Positions 18,351 through 27,394 of a DNA stretch of 64,000 nt are shown piece by piece (position 1 is the stretch's first letter; the number at the start of each line of letters is the position of its first letter). The stretch spans positions 1 through 64,000 of the forward strand of contig JBMYNJ010000002.1 in NCBI GenBank assembly GCA_049598145.1, written 5' to 3'. Source of the DNA: WTJH01 sp049598145 (lineage in GTDB: Bacteria > Bacteroidota > Bacteroidia > Flavobacteriales > Flavobacteriaceae). A program made the position numbers and the translations under genes. The notes beneath the pieces were generated by a model that was given only the letters and a program-made list of their open reading frames with translations, made no database searches and was not told the origin of the DNA.

Positions 18351-19360
18351 CGAGTCGCTTTAAACTGAATGAGAAAACGGAAATCGTTTTCAAACAAAAG
18401 GCGAATATCGCCAATTTGGTAGATCAGCATGGCGATGCGTTCGATCCCCATTCCAAATGCGTAGCCGGAATATTCTTTTGGATCGATATTACAGTTCTGT
18501 AAAACATTTGGGTCTACCATCCCACAACCCATAATTTCTAACCAACCCGTTCCTTTAGTGATACGGTAATCGGTTTCGGTTTCCAAACCCCAGTAGATAT
18601 CCACTTCTGCGCTGGGTTCTGTAAATGGAAAATAAGAAGGTCTTAAACGGATTTGCGACTTTCCGAATAAAGCTTTAGTGAAATACATCAATACCTGTTT
18701 GAGGTCGGCGAAGGAGACTTCTTTATCGATATATAACCCCTCTACTTGATGGAAAATACAATGGGATCGTGCAGAAATTGCCTCGTTTCTAAACACCCGC
18801 CCCGGAGATAAAATCCGAATGGGCGGCTCGTTGTTTTCCATATAGCGCACCTGAACCGAAGAGGTGTGGGTTCGTAAGAGTATATCCGGTTGTGTCTGAA
18901 TAAAAAAGGTATCCTGCATGTCTCTTGCGGGATGATACTCGGGCAAATTTAGCGCAGTAAAGTTGTGCCAATCGTCTTCTATTTCAGGGCCTTCAGACAA
19001 ACTAAATCCGATTTGGGTAAAGATGTCGATAATTCGGTTTTTAATTAAGCTGATCGGATGTCTAGACCCGAAGTGTTGGGGGAAACCCGGACGAGTCCAG
19101 TCTAACGTGTCTTGAGGCTGTTGACTTTGTTGCCCTTGCTTTAGGGTCTCTACTTTTTCCTGAACGGCTTGTTTAAGCTCATTCAACACCTGTCCATAGG
19201 CTTTTTTTTCCGTAGGTGGAACGTCCCGGAAAGCTGCAAAAAGGTCGTTTAAAATCCCTTTTTTTCCGGCGTAGCGCACTCGAAAATTTTCAATAGCTTC
19301 GGGTTCAGTGGCCGTAAAGGCTTCAACTTCCTCTAAATGAGATTTAACGCTGTCGATCAT
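18347..19360 (-). CDS. pheS: Phenylalanine-tRNA ligase alpha subunit
   Basis: 337 residues, standard for bacterial PheS, which pairs with PheT to charge tRNA-Phe. It has the N-terminal coiled-coil tRNA-binding segment, the GPEIEDDWHNFTALN region, class II motif 2 (VFRNEAISARSHCIFHQVEG) and motif 3 (GYAFGMGIERIAMLIYQI). pheT is not in the window. The stop shares TTAA with the convergent membrane protein gene. Confidence 0.97.
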   Translation of the reverse strand: MIDSVKSHLEEVEAFTATEPEAIENFRVRYAGKKGILNDLFAAFRDVPPTEKKAYGQVLNELKQAVQEKVETLKQGQQSQQPQDTLDWTRPGFPQHFGSRHPISLIKNRIIDIFTQIGFSLSEGPEIEDDWHNFTALNLPEYHPARDMQDTFFIQTQPDILLRTHTSSVQVRYMENNEPPIRILSPGRVFRNEAISARSHCIFHQVEGLYIDKEVSFADLKQVLMYFTKALFGKSQIRLRPSYFPFTEPSAEVDIYWGLETETDYRITKGTGWLEIMGCGMVDPNVLQNCNIDPKEYSGYAFGMGIERIAMLIYQIGDIRLLFENDFRFLIQFKATR

Positions 19361-19378
19361 GAGGCAAAAATAAACAAA

Positions 19379-19750
19379 CTAAGCTTCAAAAAAACCCCGA
19401 GCGTGAAAGTAATCTACAAGGGCTTGTTTCATCAAAACACTTTGTTCCCCAGGTTTGAGATTGGGTAAAGGTTTGATCAACTCAAAATGAGGCCAGCCCT
19501 CGTCGTCATGATGCGTAAACTGATAGTGCCCATAGGGCTCTAATACGGTGCAAATTCCCACATGCATCAGATTAACATTATCGTCTTTTTTTAATCGCCC
19601 ATCAAATTTTCCCAATTCCTGTAAACCCACTAAATAAAGGATCCCTTCAACGTTAAGTTCTTCTCCATCTGAAAATCGTTCAGTCAGTTGACCGACCAAT
19701 TTCTCCCAGCGTTCTTTGAGTTCCTCGTCTCTGGATTGCTTTGTTTCCAT
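19379..19750 (-). CDS. Conserved hypothetical protein, 123 aa
   Basis: I do not recognise a named family. The protein is soluble and acidic, begins with a charged helix (KERWEKLVGQLTERFSDG) and continues with LNVEGILYLVGLQELGKF, a mixed strand region around VGICTVLEPYGHYQFTHHDDEGWPHFEL and a C-terminal helix. It ends 18 bases before the pheS start on the same strand, so it may be the first gene of a pheS transcript. The paired His residues (THHDD) could bind metal, but that is speculation. Confidence 0.7.
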   Translation of the reverse strand: METKQSRDEELKERWEKLVGQLTERFSDGEELNVEGILYLVGLQELGKFDGRLKKDDNVNLMHVGICTVLEPYGHYQFTHHDDEGWPHFELIKPLPNLKPGEQSVLMKQALVDYFHARGFFEA

Positions 19751-19823
19751 AGGTTAAAGATACTTGATTGTCGTTCAACCTTCTCTCATTGACACTGTAT
19801 ATATTTTGAATTAAATTGCAGCC

Positions 19824-20336
19824 ATGAATCTGATTGATCTCGTCTTAGGAGGTATTGTTGTTTTAGGGGCCTTACAAGGGTTCCGTAAAGGGCTTATCAA
19901 AGAGATGGCTGCTATCGTTGCTTTAATTGGGGGCTACCTTGGTGCCAGAACTTTTAGCGATCTTCTGACACCTTTGTTAAGGGCTGAGCTATCCATCCCC
20001 GAACCCTGGTACAATTGGATTTCATTTTTCTTGCTTTTTGTAATCACCGTTTCTCTGATCACCCTGATCGGGCGCTTTTTAACTCAGTTACTCAAGTGGG
20101 TCGCCCTTGGGTTCGTTAATCGTTTGGCCGGAGCAGTTTTTGGAGCCAGTAAATGGGTTTTATTGTTGTGTTTGGGGCTTTATTTTTTTGAATACTTGAA
20201 TCAGTGGGTGGTCCTTATCCACCCCGATCAATTAGAGACTTCCCAGCTCTATGGGCTTTTTCACAGTATGGGTAATTTTTTTCTTGACGAATTGAGTCAG
20301 GTAGATCTTCCCAAAAAAGAACTCTTGGAAGTTTAG
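19824..20336 (+). CDS. CvpA family membrane protein
   Basis: 170 residues. Starts with MNLIDLVLGGIVVLGALQGFRKGLIKEM, the classic CvpA N-terminus with a first membrane helix followed by GxxxG and a basic loop, and has three further hydrophobic helices. CvpA proteins are inner-membrane proteins linked to colicin V production and envelope stress. The gene is divergent from the 123-aa protein and converges on batE with a 4-base stop overlap. Confidence 0.88.
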   Translation: MNLIDLVLGGIVVLGALQGFRKGLIKEMAAIVALIGGYLGARTFSDLLTPLLRAELSIPEPWYNWISFFLLFVITVSLITLIGRFLTQLLKWVALGFVNRLAGAVFGASKWVLLLCLGLYFFEYLNQWVVLIHPDQLETSQLYGLFHSMGNFFLDELSQVDLPKKELLEV

Positions 20337-21121
20337 GGTTTGGGATTAATCACCACTAATTGAGCATTTTTTACCCACCCCACAGATCCGTTGGCCAACT
20401 GAATCTGTTGCCAACTTTCCAAAGCATCCAACACCTGTACTTTAGTACCTTCATGAATTTCAAATAAAAACTCCGATCGCTGATTGGGTTCGGATTGGAC
20501 CTGAACTTTGGTGTCCCATAAAATCGCATAGCTGGGCGAATAACGGCTAATGTCGCTTTGCCAACTGAAATACAAACCGTTAAGACTGAGAATCAAACTT
20601 AAAATACTTAAGCCGAAATATACTCGTTTGGAGCGACTGTGCTGGACATAGCGAAAGAGCCAAAAAAAAAGTAAAGTCCCCCACACAAAAATCAAGCTGA
20701 ATATTGCCCAACTATTTAAGGAAAACACTCGAAGAATCTTCCAATGGTATTTTTGTAATTGCGTTTGGGGTAAGGGCTCAATTGCATCAATTTTCATGTT
20801 TTCTGCAAAGCTCAAATTGTATTGTGCATCTGCATAATTGGGATTGATCCACAAGGCTTTTTCATAATAATACACCGCTGGACCTACGCGCTTGAGTTGA
20901 TAATAACTGTTTCCTAAATTATAACAGAGAACTTCCGATTGTTTGCCTTCGGAAAGTATCGCTTCATATCCCTGAATAGCCTCCTGAAAAAGGCCGTTAT
21001 TATAGGCCTGATTGGCTTTTTCAAAAGTTTCTTCCGCCGTTTGTCCGTAAGCATATATTCCTAAACACATTACTATACAGAAAAACATGAAAGCTTTATT
21101 ATTTAGAATTAAATCTCTCAT
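20333..21121 (-). CDS. batE: BatE: TPR and SH3-like aerotolerance protein
   Basis: 262 residues with an N-terminal signal segment ending near AYGQT, two to three TPR units (AYNNGLFQEAIQGYEAIL; LCYNLGNSYYQLKRVGPAVYYY), two membrane helices in the middle (WAIFSLIFVWGTLLFFWLF and LSILSLILSLNGLYF) and a bacterial SH3-like C-terminus (EGTKVQVLDALESWQQIQ, GSVGWV). This is the final gene of the Bat block. It starts inside the batD stop (4-base overlap). Bat proteins are thought to form an envelope complex linked to oxygen or stress tolerance; the precise role is unsettled. Confidence 0.88.
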   Translation of the reverse strand: MRDLILNNKAFMFFCIVMCLGIYAYGQTAEETFEKANQAYNNGLFQEAIQGYEAILSEGKQSEVLCYNLGNSYYQLKRVGPAVYYYEKALWINPNYADAQYNLSFAENMKIDAIEPLPQTQLQKYHWKILRVFSLNSWAIFSLIFVWGTLLFFWLFRYVQHSRSKRVYFGLSILSLILSLNGLYFSWQSDISRYSPSYAILWDTKVQVQSEPNQRSEFLFEIHEGTKVQVLDALESWQQIQLANGSVGWVKNAQLVVINPKP

Positions 21122-22890
21122 AGCGCACGGTCGAGTTTAGCAATGATTCGAATGGCCTGTTCATAATCGCTTTGCATCGCTGTTTCAGCTGAGGGGGTGA
21201 ATCGGGCTTGGTCACATCGCATTAATAAGGCCTCTAAAGCCACAATATCTGCCGATTCAACTCCTTTTTCTTTTAATAGGGAGGCGATTTTTGCTTTGGA
21301 AAATCCATCCCGGTTAATTCGTAATTTAGAACGTAAATATTGGAACATCGCTTGTTCTAAAGCTTCGTAAAAATTCGTCTTATCGGTCAGGGATTGTTTA
21401 GCCGAGCTTAAATATTTTTTTGCTAACCGATTGGATTGTCGCTGTAAAACCGCCGCAGTATCGCTTTGGAAGGCTTTCTGCTTTCGGATCATTAAACCGA
21501 TTAAAACATAAATGATCCCCGGAAGAATCAGCAATAAATAGAACAAGGGACTGTTCCAAAAATTGTCAGAGTCCATTGGGTTAAGGGAAGTGTTCAGCCC
21601 AATAAATCGAAATGATTGTGTTTTAGGAATTTCTTTTTTTAGAGCTCCAGAATTGTCCTCGGCAAGGGTAGCAGAACTGGCCACTGGGCCATCGTATACA
21701 TCGACTCCCAATTCCGCAGTTTTGAGCGTTTTATAGACTTCCTTCTTCGGGTCGAAATACGAAAACTCAACGGCTGGTATCGGATATTGCCCTTGATATT
21801 GGGGAACTACAGTATATTGATCTTGGATACTCCCCCGCATTCCACTTAGGTAGGTTTTGACCTGTTCCGAATGTTCGGGTTCATAGACTTCCATAGTGCT
21901 GGGGAGAACCAATTCCGGCAACTGTATCAGTTTTAGATTCCCTTGTCCGGAAATTTTTAATTGGGCTTGGAAGGATTCTGAAGCTTTTAAAGATCCTTTA
22001 TCCAGGATTAAATCCAGCTCAAACTGCCCTACGGCTCCGTTAAAAGACTCGGGTTTTCCGGCCTCAGGCAAAGGCTTTACTCTTAGTTTTCGCGGCCCTG
22101 AGGTCAAGGTGTGTTGTACAGGTCGATAGACTCGATTCCCGAAGAAATCGCGTCGTCGGGTTGGAATATCTACATTAAGCCTTACAGTTAGAGGGTCTAT
22201 GGTTAATTCTCCCGTTTTTTGGGGATATAAGACGGCTTTTCGCCACACCACCATATTATAAGATTCTCCCTTGTAGGTTCCCGGTTCTACCCGAAGTTGA
22301 GAAATCCGGATGATATGACTCCAAAAATCACTAAAGGTTGGCGTGTCCACTTCTCGAGGGTCTGATATCGAAAGAGGACTCCGGAAATATAGTTTATAGA
22401 CTACCGTTACGGCTTCGTTTAAATAAGGTGAGGCTTTCGAAATTTCAGCCACCATATGAAGGTTATCTTCTATGTTTAATAAGTCCTGATCCGTCTCTCC
22501 CGGATTTTTTACCGCTGCGGTTACCGTTACTGCTACCGGAACTGTTTTATAGACCTCCCCATCGATCTTGACTTGGGCTTGTCCGATCTTTAGGTTCCCC
22601 TTGCGTTCTGGTGTCAGAAAATAGGTGTAAGTTTTGGAGAAGGAACGTTTGCCATTCACCCAGCTATTGCTGATCGACTGGTTGGGCCCTCCCACCACTT
22701 GGAAGCCAGCAAAACTTGGTGGGACAAAATCGTCTCCATTTTGGTTCATGACAAAGTCGACACGCAGGCGCTCATTTATGCCTAGGCGTTTCTTACTCAC
22801 TTGAGCCTTAAACTCGACCTGACTCCACAAGGCTACACTCCCCAAAAAGAAGAGCATGAACATCCCATATATCTGTACCGATTTTCGCAT
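21118..22890 (-). CDS. batD: BatD: large exported aerotolerance protein
   Basis: 590 residues from the ATG at 22890, which sits 7 bases after the batC stop and gives a signal peptide (MRKSVQIYGMFMLFFLGSVALWSQ); a longer frame overlapping batC is less likely. The BatD pattern is clear: FKAQVSKKRLGINERLRVDFVMN, PSFAGFQVVGGP.QS.S, YFLTPERKGNL and Ig-like repeats, then one membrane helix near residue 450 (PLFYLLLILPGIIYVLIGLMI) and a cytoplasmic helical tail. Located between batC and batE. Confidence 0.92.
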   Translation of the reverse strand: MRKSVQIYGMFMLFFLGSVALWSQVEFKAQVSKKRLGINERLRVDFVMNQNGDDFVPPSFAGFQVVGGPNQSISNSWVNGKRSFSKTYTYFLTPERKGNLKIGQAQVKIDGEVYKTVPVAVTVTAAVKNPGETDQDLLNIEDNLHMVAEISKASPYLNEAVTVVYKLYFRSPLSISDPREVDTPTFSDFWSHIIRISQLRVEPGTYKGESYNMVVWRKAVLYPQKTGELTIDPLTVRLNVDIPTRRRDFFGNRVYRPVQHTLTSGPRKLRVKPLPEAGKPESFNGAVGQFELDLILDKGSLKASESFQAQLKISGQGNLKLIQLPELVLPSTMEVYEPEHSEQVKTYLSGMRGSIQDQYTVVPQYQGQYPIPAVEFSYFDPKKEVYKTLKTAELGVDVYDGPVASSATLAEDNSGALKKEIPKTQSFRFIGLNTSLNPMDSDNFWNSPLFYLLLILPGIIYVLIGLMIRKQKAFQSDTAAVLQRQSNRLAKKYLSSAKQSLTDKTNFYEALEQAMFQYLRSKLRINRDGFSKAKIASLLKEKGVESADIVALEALLMRCDQARFTPSAETAMQSDYEQAIRIIAKLDRAL

Positions 22891-22897
22891 CTCAGCC

Positions 22898-23722
22898 CTA
22901 CCAATCTTTTTTACCACGAACAGGAACACCTTTTACTTTTTTGGCATTCACTTTATCTTGGACTTGTTTTTCCTGATTATTCATCGCTTCTAAAAGCTGT
23001 TTGATCTGTTCCGGAGACATCTGTCCTTTGGGTCGTTGCGGAGGCTTTTTGGGGTCTTGAGGTTTCTGGTCTTGTTCCTGATCTTTTGGATCGCCTTTTT
23101 GATCTTCTTTAGATTTAGAGTCTTCCTGATCTTTTCCGTCTTTCCCTTCATCGGAATCCTGATCCGATTCCTCTTCTTTTTCATCGCCCTCGCCCTTAGG
23201 GTCTTGCTGTTGATCTTTTTGATCCTGATTGTCCTGGTTTTGTTGCTGATCCTGATCTTGTTGATCTTGGTTTTGCTGCTGTTGCTGCTGCTCTTGCTCT
23301 AACATCTTTTTAGCTAAGGCATAATTGTAGCGCGTTTGCTCATCTGCAGGATTGTTTCGCAAGGCGTTTTTATATGCTTCTACCGCTTTTTCGTATGCCT
23401 TTTTTTGCATCATGACGTTGCCCAAGTTGTGAAAAGCGGCATGACGCTCGGTTTTATTCATCGCTAATTTTTGAGTTTGAATATAGCGTTGAGTGGCCTC
23501 GTCGTAGGCAGAATCGCGGTAATGGGTATTTCCCAAATTGTAGAAGGCAGTCGTATTTTGTTGATCCAAAGCGATGGCTTTCCGATATTCCGATTCTGCT
23601 TTTTGAAAGGCTGAAGATTTCCAGTTTTCGTTGCCTTCGAATATCAGATTATTGATTTCGCTGGTTTGCGAAAAAGTGTAAAAGGAACTCGATAAAAGAG
23701 CGATATACAAGAGTCTCATCAT
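22898..23722 (-). CDS. batC: BatC: TPR protein with extreme Q/D/K/E-rich linker
   Basis: 274 residues: signal peptide (MMRLLYIALLSSSFYTFSQ), three TPR units (FYNLGNTHYRDSAYDEATQRY; FHNLGNVMMQKKAYEKAVEAY; TRYNYALAKKMLEQE), then about 95 residues of almost only Q, D, N, K, E and S (roughly 144-240), and a short conserved tail MSPEQIKQLLEAMNNQEKQVQDKV. The linker is expected to be disordered. Repetitive GAT/CAA/AAA codons make a long leucine-rich open frame on the opposite strand at 23036-23302, which is an artefact. The gene overlaps batB by 4 bases. Confidence 0.9.
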   Translation of the reverse strand: MMRLLYIALLSSSFYTFSQTSEINNLIFEGNENWKSSAFQKAESEYRKAIALDQQNTTAFYNLGNTHYRDSAYDEATQRYIQTQKLAMNKTERHAAFHNLGNVMMQKKAYEKAVEAYKNALRNNPADEQTRYNYALAKKMLEQEQQQQQQNQDQQDQDQQQNQDNQDQKDQQQDPKGEGDEKEEESDQDSDEGKDGKDQEDSKSKEDQKGDPKDQEQDQKPQDPKKPPQRPKGQMSPEQIKQLLEAMNNQEKQVQDKVNAKKVKGVPVRGKKDW

Positions 23723-24759
23723 TCCATTTTATCGTTAAATAAATTCATGCGGCGGACCCAAAGCGTTTGCTTTTCAAAGATAAGAAAGTCTAAAATCAAG
23801 AAAAATAAGCCAAGGGTTAAAAAAATCTGAAATTGGTCTTTGTAGGAAACAAATTTTTTGGCTTCAAACTCTTTTTTATCCATAGCCTGAAGGGTTTCCG
23901 CCACAAAACTTAAGACCTCTTGGGTGGAGTTCCCGTCTAGATATGCGCCCTCACTGGCTTCTGCAATTTCTTCTAAAATAGAGGTATTACGTTTGGTAAT
24001 CACTACATTACCTTCCAAATCTTTTTTGTAGCGTTCCACCACCCCATTGCGTTTCATGGGGATCGGGGCTCCCTTATCAGTTCCTACTCCAAGGGTGAAA
24101 ATTTGAATCCCTAAATCTGCGGCTCTTTGGGCAGCGGAAAAACCTTCTTCGGAGTGATCTTCTCCATCTGAAATCAAAAAAACCACCCGATTGGTCTGAT
24201 CGGCATCATCGAAATAAGTTGCCGAGAGGTCAATGGCGGCGTCTAAGGCCGTGCCCTGAGAAGACAACATATCGGTATTAAGCCCTTGTAAAAACATCTT
24301 GGCAGCGCCATAATCGGTAGTTATGGGTAACTGAGGAACCGCTTGTGCTGCATAGGCAATGATCCCCACCCGATCGCTGGTCAGTTGGTTGATGATGGCA
24401 GACACCAGTCGTTTCGCTTTCTCCAATCGGTTGGGCGCGATATCTTCCGCCAACATACTTTTGGAGACATCGACGGCAAAAACTAAGTCTACCCCTTCAC
24501 GCTTGACCGTCTCTAACTCTGTGCCAATCTTTGGATTGACCAATGCCAAAACCAAAAAAAGAATCCCCAAACTCTGTAAAATAAGTTTTAATACCGGCTT
24601 GAATTGCGAACGTTGAGGGCTTAATCGATCCAAAATAGCGCTCCCTCCAAATGCGACTTGCTTCTTTTTTTTCCAGCGCGCCACGAACAAGGCTCCCAGC
24701 CATAAAACAGGTAAAAGTGTCAAGAGGTAGAAATACTGTGGTTGATCGAGTTGATACAT
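23719..24759 (-). CDS. batB: BatB: membrane-anchored VWA protein
   Basis: 346 residues with two N-terminal hydrophobic segments (near 10-28 and 55-75), a von Willebrand A domain with an intact MIDAS (VFAVDVSKSM, then TDML and SDGEDHSEEG), and a C-terminal helix near 312-330. VWA domains bind partners via metal. It abuts batA (shared base at 24759) and overlaps batC by 4 bases, so translation should be coupled. Confidence 0.92.
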   Translation of the reverse strand: MYQLDQPQYFYLLTLLPVLWLGALFVARWKKKKQVAFGGSAILDRLSPQRSQFKPVLKLILQSLGILFLVLALVNPKIGTELETVKREGVDLVFAVDVSKSMLAEDIAPNRLEKAKRLVSAIINQLTSDRVGIIAYAAQAVPQLPITTDYGAAKMFLQGLNTDMLSSQGTALDAAIDLSATYFDDADQTNRVVFLISDGEDHSEEGFSAAQRAADLGIQIFTLGVGTDKGAPIPMKRNGVVERYKKDLEGNVVITKRNTSILEEIAEASEGAYLDGNSTQEVLSFVAETLQAMDKKEFEAKKFVSYKDQFQIFLTLGLFFLILDFLIFEKQTLWVRRMNLFNDKME

Positions 24760-25766
24760 TATATAAAACTTCTAAAATACGTGTTCCGTAGCAGCCACTC
24801 CAAAAGTAGCAACCCCAGTGCTATCCAAATAAGCGGGCGGAACTTTTCGTCGTAATTATAGTATTTAAATTCTTCTATTTCAGTCTTTTCAAGTTTATCG
24901 ATCTCATCGTAAATGGCTTGCAGTTTAGCCGTATTGGTCGCCCGGAAGTAGAGCCCTCCTGTTTGATCAGCAATTTCTTTGAGCAGCATCTCGTCGATTT
25001 CTACTTTGGTTAAACCGTATTGGAATTTTCCATTGGGTTTGAGCGCTACAGGGGCCAAAGCATTCCCATTGCTCCCCAAACCAATGGTATAGGTTTTAAT
25101 TCCAAATTCGACCGCTAATTCTGCTGCGGTTTTAGGGTCGATAAATCCGGCGTTGTTCACTCCATCGGTCAAGAGAATGATCACTTTACTCTGGGCCTTA
25201 CTTTCTTTTAAACGATTGACCGATGTGGCCAAGCCCATCCCAATGGCAGTCCCATCTTCGATTAAATTTCCTTGATACTTAATCTCCTTTAGAGCGCGCT
25301 TCACGATTCCTTTGTCACTGGTAATGGGGGTTTTTGTATAACTCTCCCCTGCATAGACCACTAAACCAATACGATCGCTGAGACGATTCCCAACGAAATT
25401 GGCAGCTACTTTCTTAAGGGCGGTTAGGCGGTTGGGTTTTAAATCCTGAGCCAACATAGAAGAGGACACATCTATAGCCATGACGATATCGATCCCCCGA
25501 TTGGTTTTGGTACGAGTAGATACATCCATAGACTGCGGACGAGCCAACGCCAAAATCACAAAAATCCAAACGAAAAATCGCAGCCCAACCAATGCCGGTC
25601 GTAAACGAGCCTTGAGGGTAGTATTCCGGTTGGCGTGCGCCACTGTAGAGACCTGCAGATAGGCCTGAAGGGACTTTCGATAAATGGCATAAAATACTCC
25701 CCCCAAGGGGATAAGTCCCAAAAGCCAGAGGTAAATCGGTTCCGCAAAGTAGATTCCTTCAAACAC
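24759..25766 (-). CDS. batA: BatA: membrane-anchored VWA protein
   Basis: 335 residues: membrane helices near 10-28 and 60-78, VWA domain with MIDAS DVSSSMLAQD (VMAIDVSSS), TDGVNNAG, and a C-terminal membrane helix near 312-330. The arrangement matches BatA next to its paralogue BatB; both have complete DxSxS motifs. It is separated from the upstream 541-aa membrane protein by 2 bases. BatA and BatB are proposed to interact through the VWA domains. Confidence 0.92.
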   Translation of the reverse strand: MFEGIYFAEPIYLWLLGLIPLGGVFYAIYRKSLQAYLQVSTVAHANRNTTLKARLRPALVGLRFFVWIFVILALARPQSMDVSTRTKTNRGIDIVMAIDVSSSMLAQDLKPNRLTALKKVAANFVGNRLSDRIGLVVYAGESYTKTPITSDKGIVKRALKEIKYQGNLIEDGTAIGMGLATSVNRLKESKAQSKVIILLTDGVNNAGFIDPKTAAELAVEFGIKTYTIGLGSNGNALAPVALKPNGKFQYGLTKVEIDEMLLKEIADQTGGLYFRATNTAKLQAIYDEIDKLEKTEIEEFKYYNYDEKFRPLIWIALGLLLLEWLLRNTYFRSFI

Positions 25767-25768
25767 GC

Positions 25769-27394
25769 TTAAATGGATTGAATGAGTTTTATACTGTTAA
25801 AGATTCTCGTCTCTATAGTCTCGCCATAGCGATCGTTTTTGGCATACATACAAGTCAGGGTGATTGTCCCTTCATTATACACAAAGAGTAAAGTGGTATA
25901 TTGACATCGTACCCGTTTAGAGGCTCCTTTTTGAGGGTAATCTAAAGTGCCAAAAATTTTGGCAACCTCAATCCCCGAGGGCAATTGCAACTTATCGTTT
26001 TTCATCAGAATATTGACGGCCCCGCGCGACTCAAAATCCTGAATGATCGCATCCACTAGTGCTTGTGCGGCTTCATCGTCCACGGCATTGGGGGCATTTT
26101 GTTGTTGATCCGCTTGAGGCTTTTGAGGGAAATCAAATTTTAAATCCAAGTAAAAAGCTTCATCTATACTTCCATACACAAATCTTTCGACGCCCTTAGG
26201 ACTATCGGCCAATCGAAGAAGTACCTCTGGGGTTTCGATCAGCATCGGTGGCGTTCCATACTGGCTTTGAATCCACGGTTTTGAAATCAACCTTTTGGTG
26301 GGATACAACAACAGGGTATCTCGAACGGGATAATAGCCCCAATAAGCAACACTACTCCCCAGAGCAGTTATTAGGGTGAAAACCCCAATAATAATCCCAC
26401 GAGTCCACAAACGCTTCTGTCGGATTTTGCGAAGTTCTTTTTCATAGGCTGCCTTTTCTTTCATCTCCTCCTCGGTAGGTTCTGGAAGAGCCTCTTGGGT
26501 TTTGACCACCATGGTTTCCGCTTTGGATAAATCTTGGGCAAGAGTACCCGCCTCGGGTACCGAACGTGCAAATTTTACTAAATCTGCCTTTTCTAAAACG
26601 GATTTTAAGTCTTTTAAAATTTGCGCATCCAAATCCAAAGTGCCTTGGTCTTTCAACATTTCCAGTTTCAGCAAAAGTTCATCGGTTGTACTTTCCAGGG
26701 CCGATATTTGAGCCTCTTCCTCCAGATATTCCCGAACGATATCGGTCATTTGGGAATAGTAATCCTTATATTCTTCTTGCGTTTCAGGCGATTGATTTTC
26801 AAGGTCTTTAAGCGCGTTTAAAGCTTTATCGAAAGGGGGTAAAGCTGTTTTTTTCGCTTTTCGTTTGCGCCATTGGAGCCTATAGAAATAAGTCAAAGTG
26901 GCCAATAGAAGCACCCCAAAAACAATCCATAGGAGTTGGCGAATAAGCGCATCGTAATTTTGTTCAACGGCTACAATGGGTTTGATATCGTAAAGGGGTT
27001 GTTTTAGCGTATCGACTTCAACTGTAGCCACCTCAATACTCAGCGAGTCGGTACTGAGAATTTTTCCATCCACTTGCACTTTTTGTGGGGGGATATAATA
27101 ACGCCCTGAATCGAATTGAATGAGGGCTATTTTCCGGGTGAGTAACCAATGATCAGGTGCTCGGAGCGTCTCTGTCGGGAAAATTTCCAATATTTCGAAA
27201 GGAGCGAATTTAGGATTATCCGGAAATAAAACTTGAGCAATCGAATCAGCTTTGACTTGCAGGCGATAATTGATTTGTGAGCCGATGCGCACTTGGAGAC
27301 TGTCTACTCCAAAATTAAGAATGGGAGTCTGTTGCGCCCAAAGACCACTACTCAGACATAAAAACACAAATGACCATACGTATTTTTGCATCAT
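25769..27394 (-). CDS. 541-aa membrane protein of the Bat block (BatD-like N-terminus, unknown C-terminus)
   Basis: It has a signal peptide (MMQKYVWSFVFLCLSSGLWAQ), a beta-rich exported part, a first membrane helix near 153-171 (LLWIVFGVLLLATLTYFY), a cytoplasmic helical segment of about 160 residues rich in E/K, a second membrane helix near 333-355 and a second exported domain with a PxxxGASKRVRCQY region. The first half resembles the DUF4381/BatD-like proteins found between DUF58 and batA genes. I do not recognise the second half. Overlaps the DUF58 gene by 4 bases and precedes batA by 2. Confidence 0.75.
   Translation of the reverse strand: MMQKYVWSFVFLCLSSGLWAQQTPILNFGVDSLQVRIGSQINYRLQVKADSIAQVLFPDNPKFAPFEILEIFPTETLRAPDHWLLTRKIALIQFDSGRYYIPPQKVQVDGKILSTDSLSIEVATVEVDTLKQPLYDIKPIVAVEQNYDALIRQLLWIVFGVLLLATLTYFYRLQWRKRKAKKTALPPFDKALNALKDLENQSPETQEEYKDYYSQMTDIVREYLEEEAQISALESTTDELLLKLEMLKDQGTLDLDAQILKDLKSVLEKADLVKFARSVPEAGTLAQDLSKAETMVVKTQEALPEPTEEEMKEKAAYEKELRKIRQKRLWTRGIIIGVFTLITALGSSVAYWGYYPVRDTLLLYPTKRLISKPWIQSQYGTPPMLIETPEVLLRLADSPKGVERFVYGSIDEAFYLDLKFDFPQKPQADQQQNAPNAVDDEAAQALVDAIIQDFESRGAVNILMKNDKLQLPSGIEVAKIFGTLDYPQKGASKRVRCQYTTLLFVYNEGTITLTCMYAKNDRYGETIETRIFNSIKLIQSI

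Noticed and set aside
23036..23302. Long leucine/isoleucine-rich open frame on the plus strand.
   Set aside because: It is the reverse complement of the repetitive Q/D/K/E linker of batC; GAT/CAA/AAA-type codons read as leucine/isoleucine codons on the other strand.
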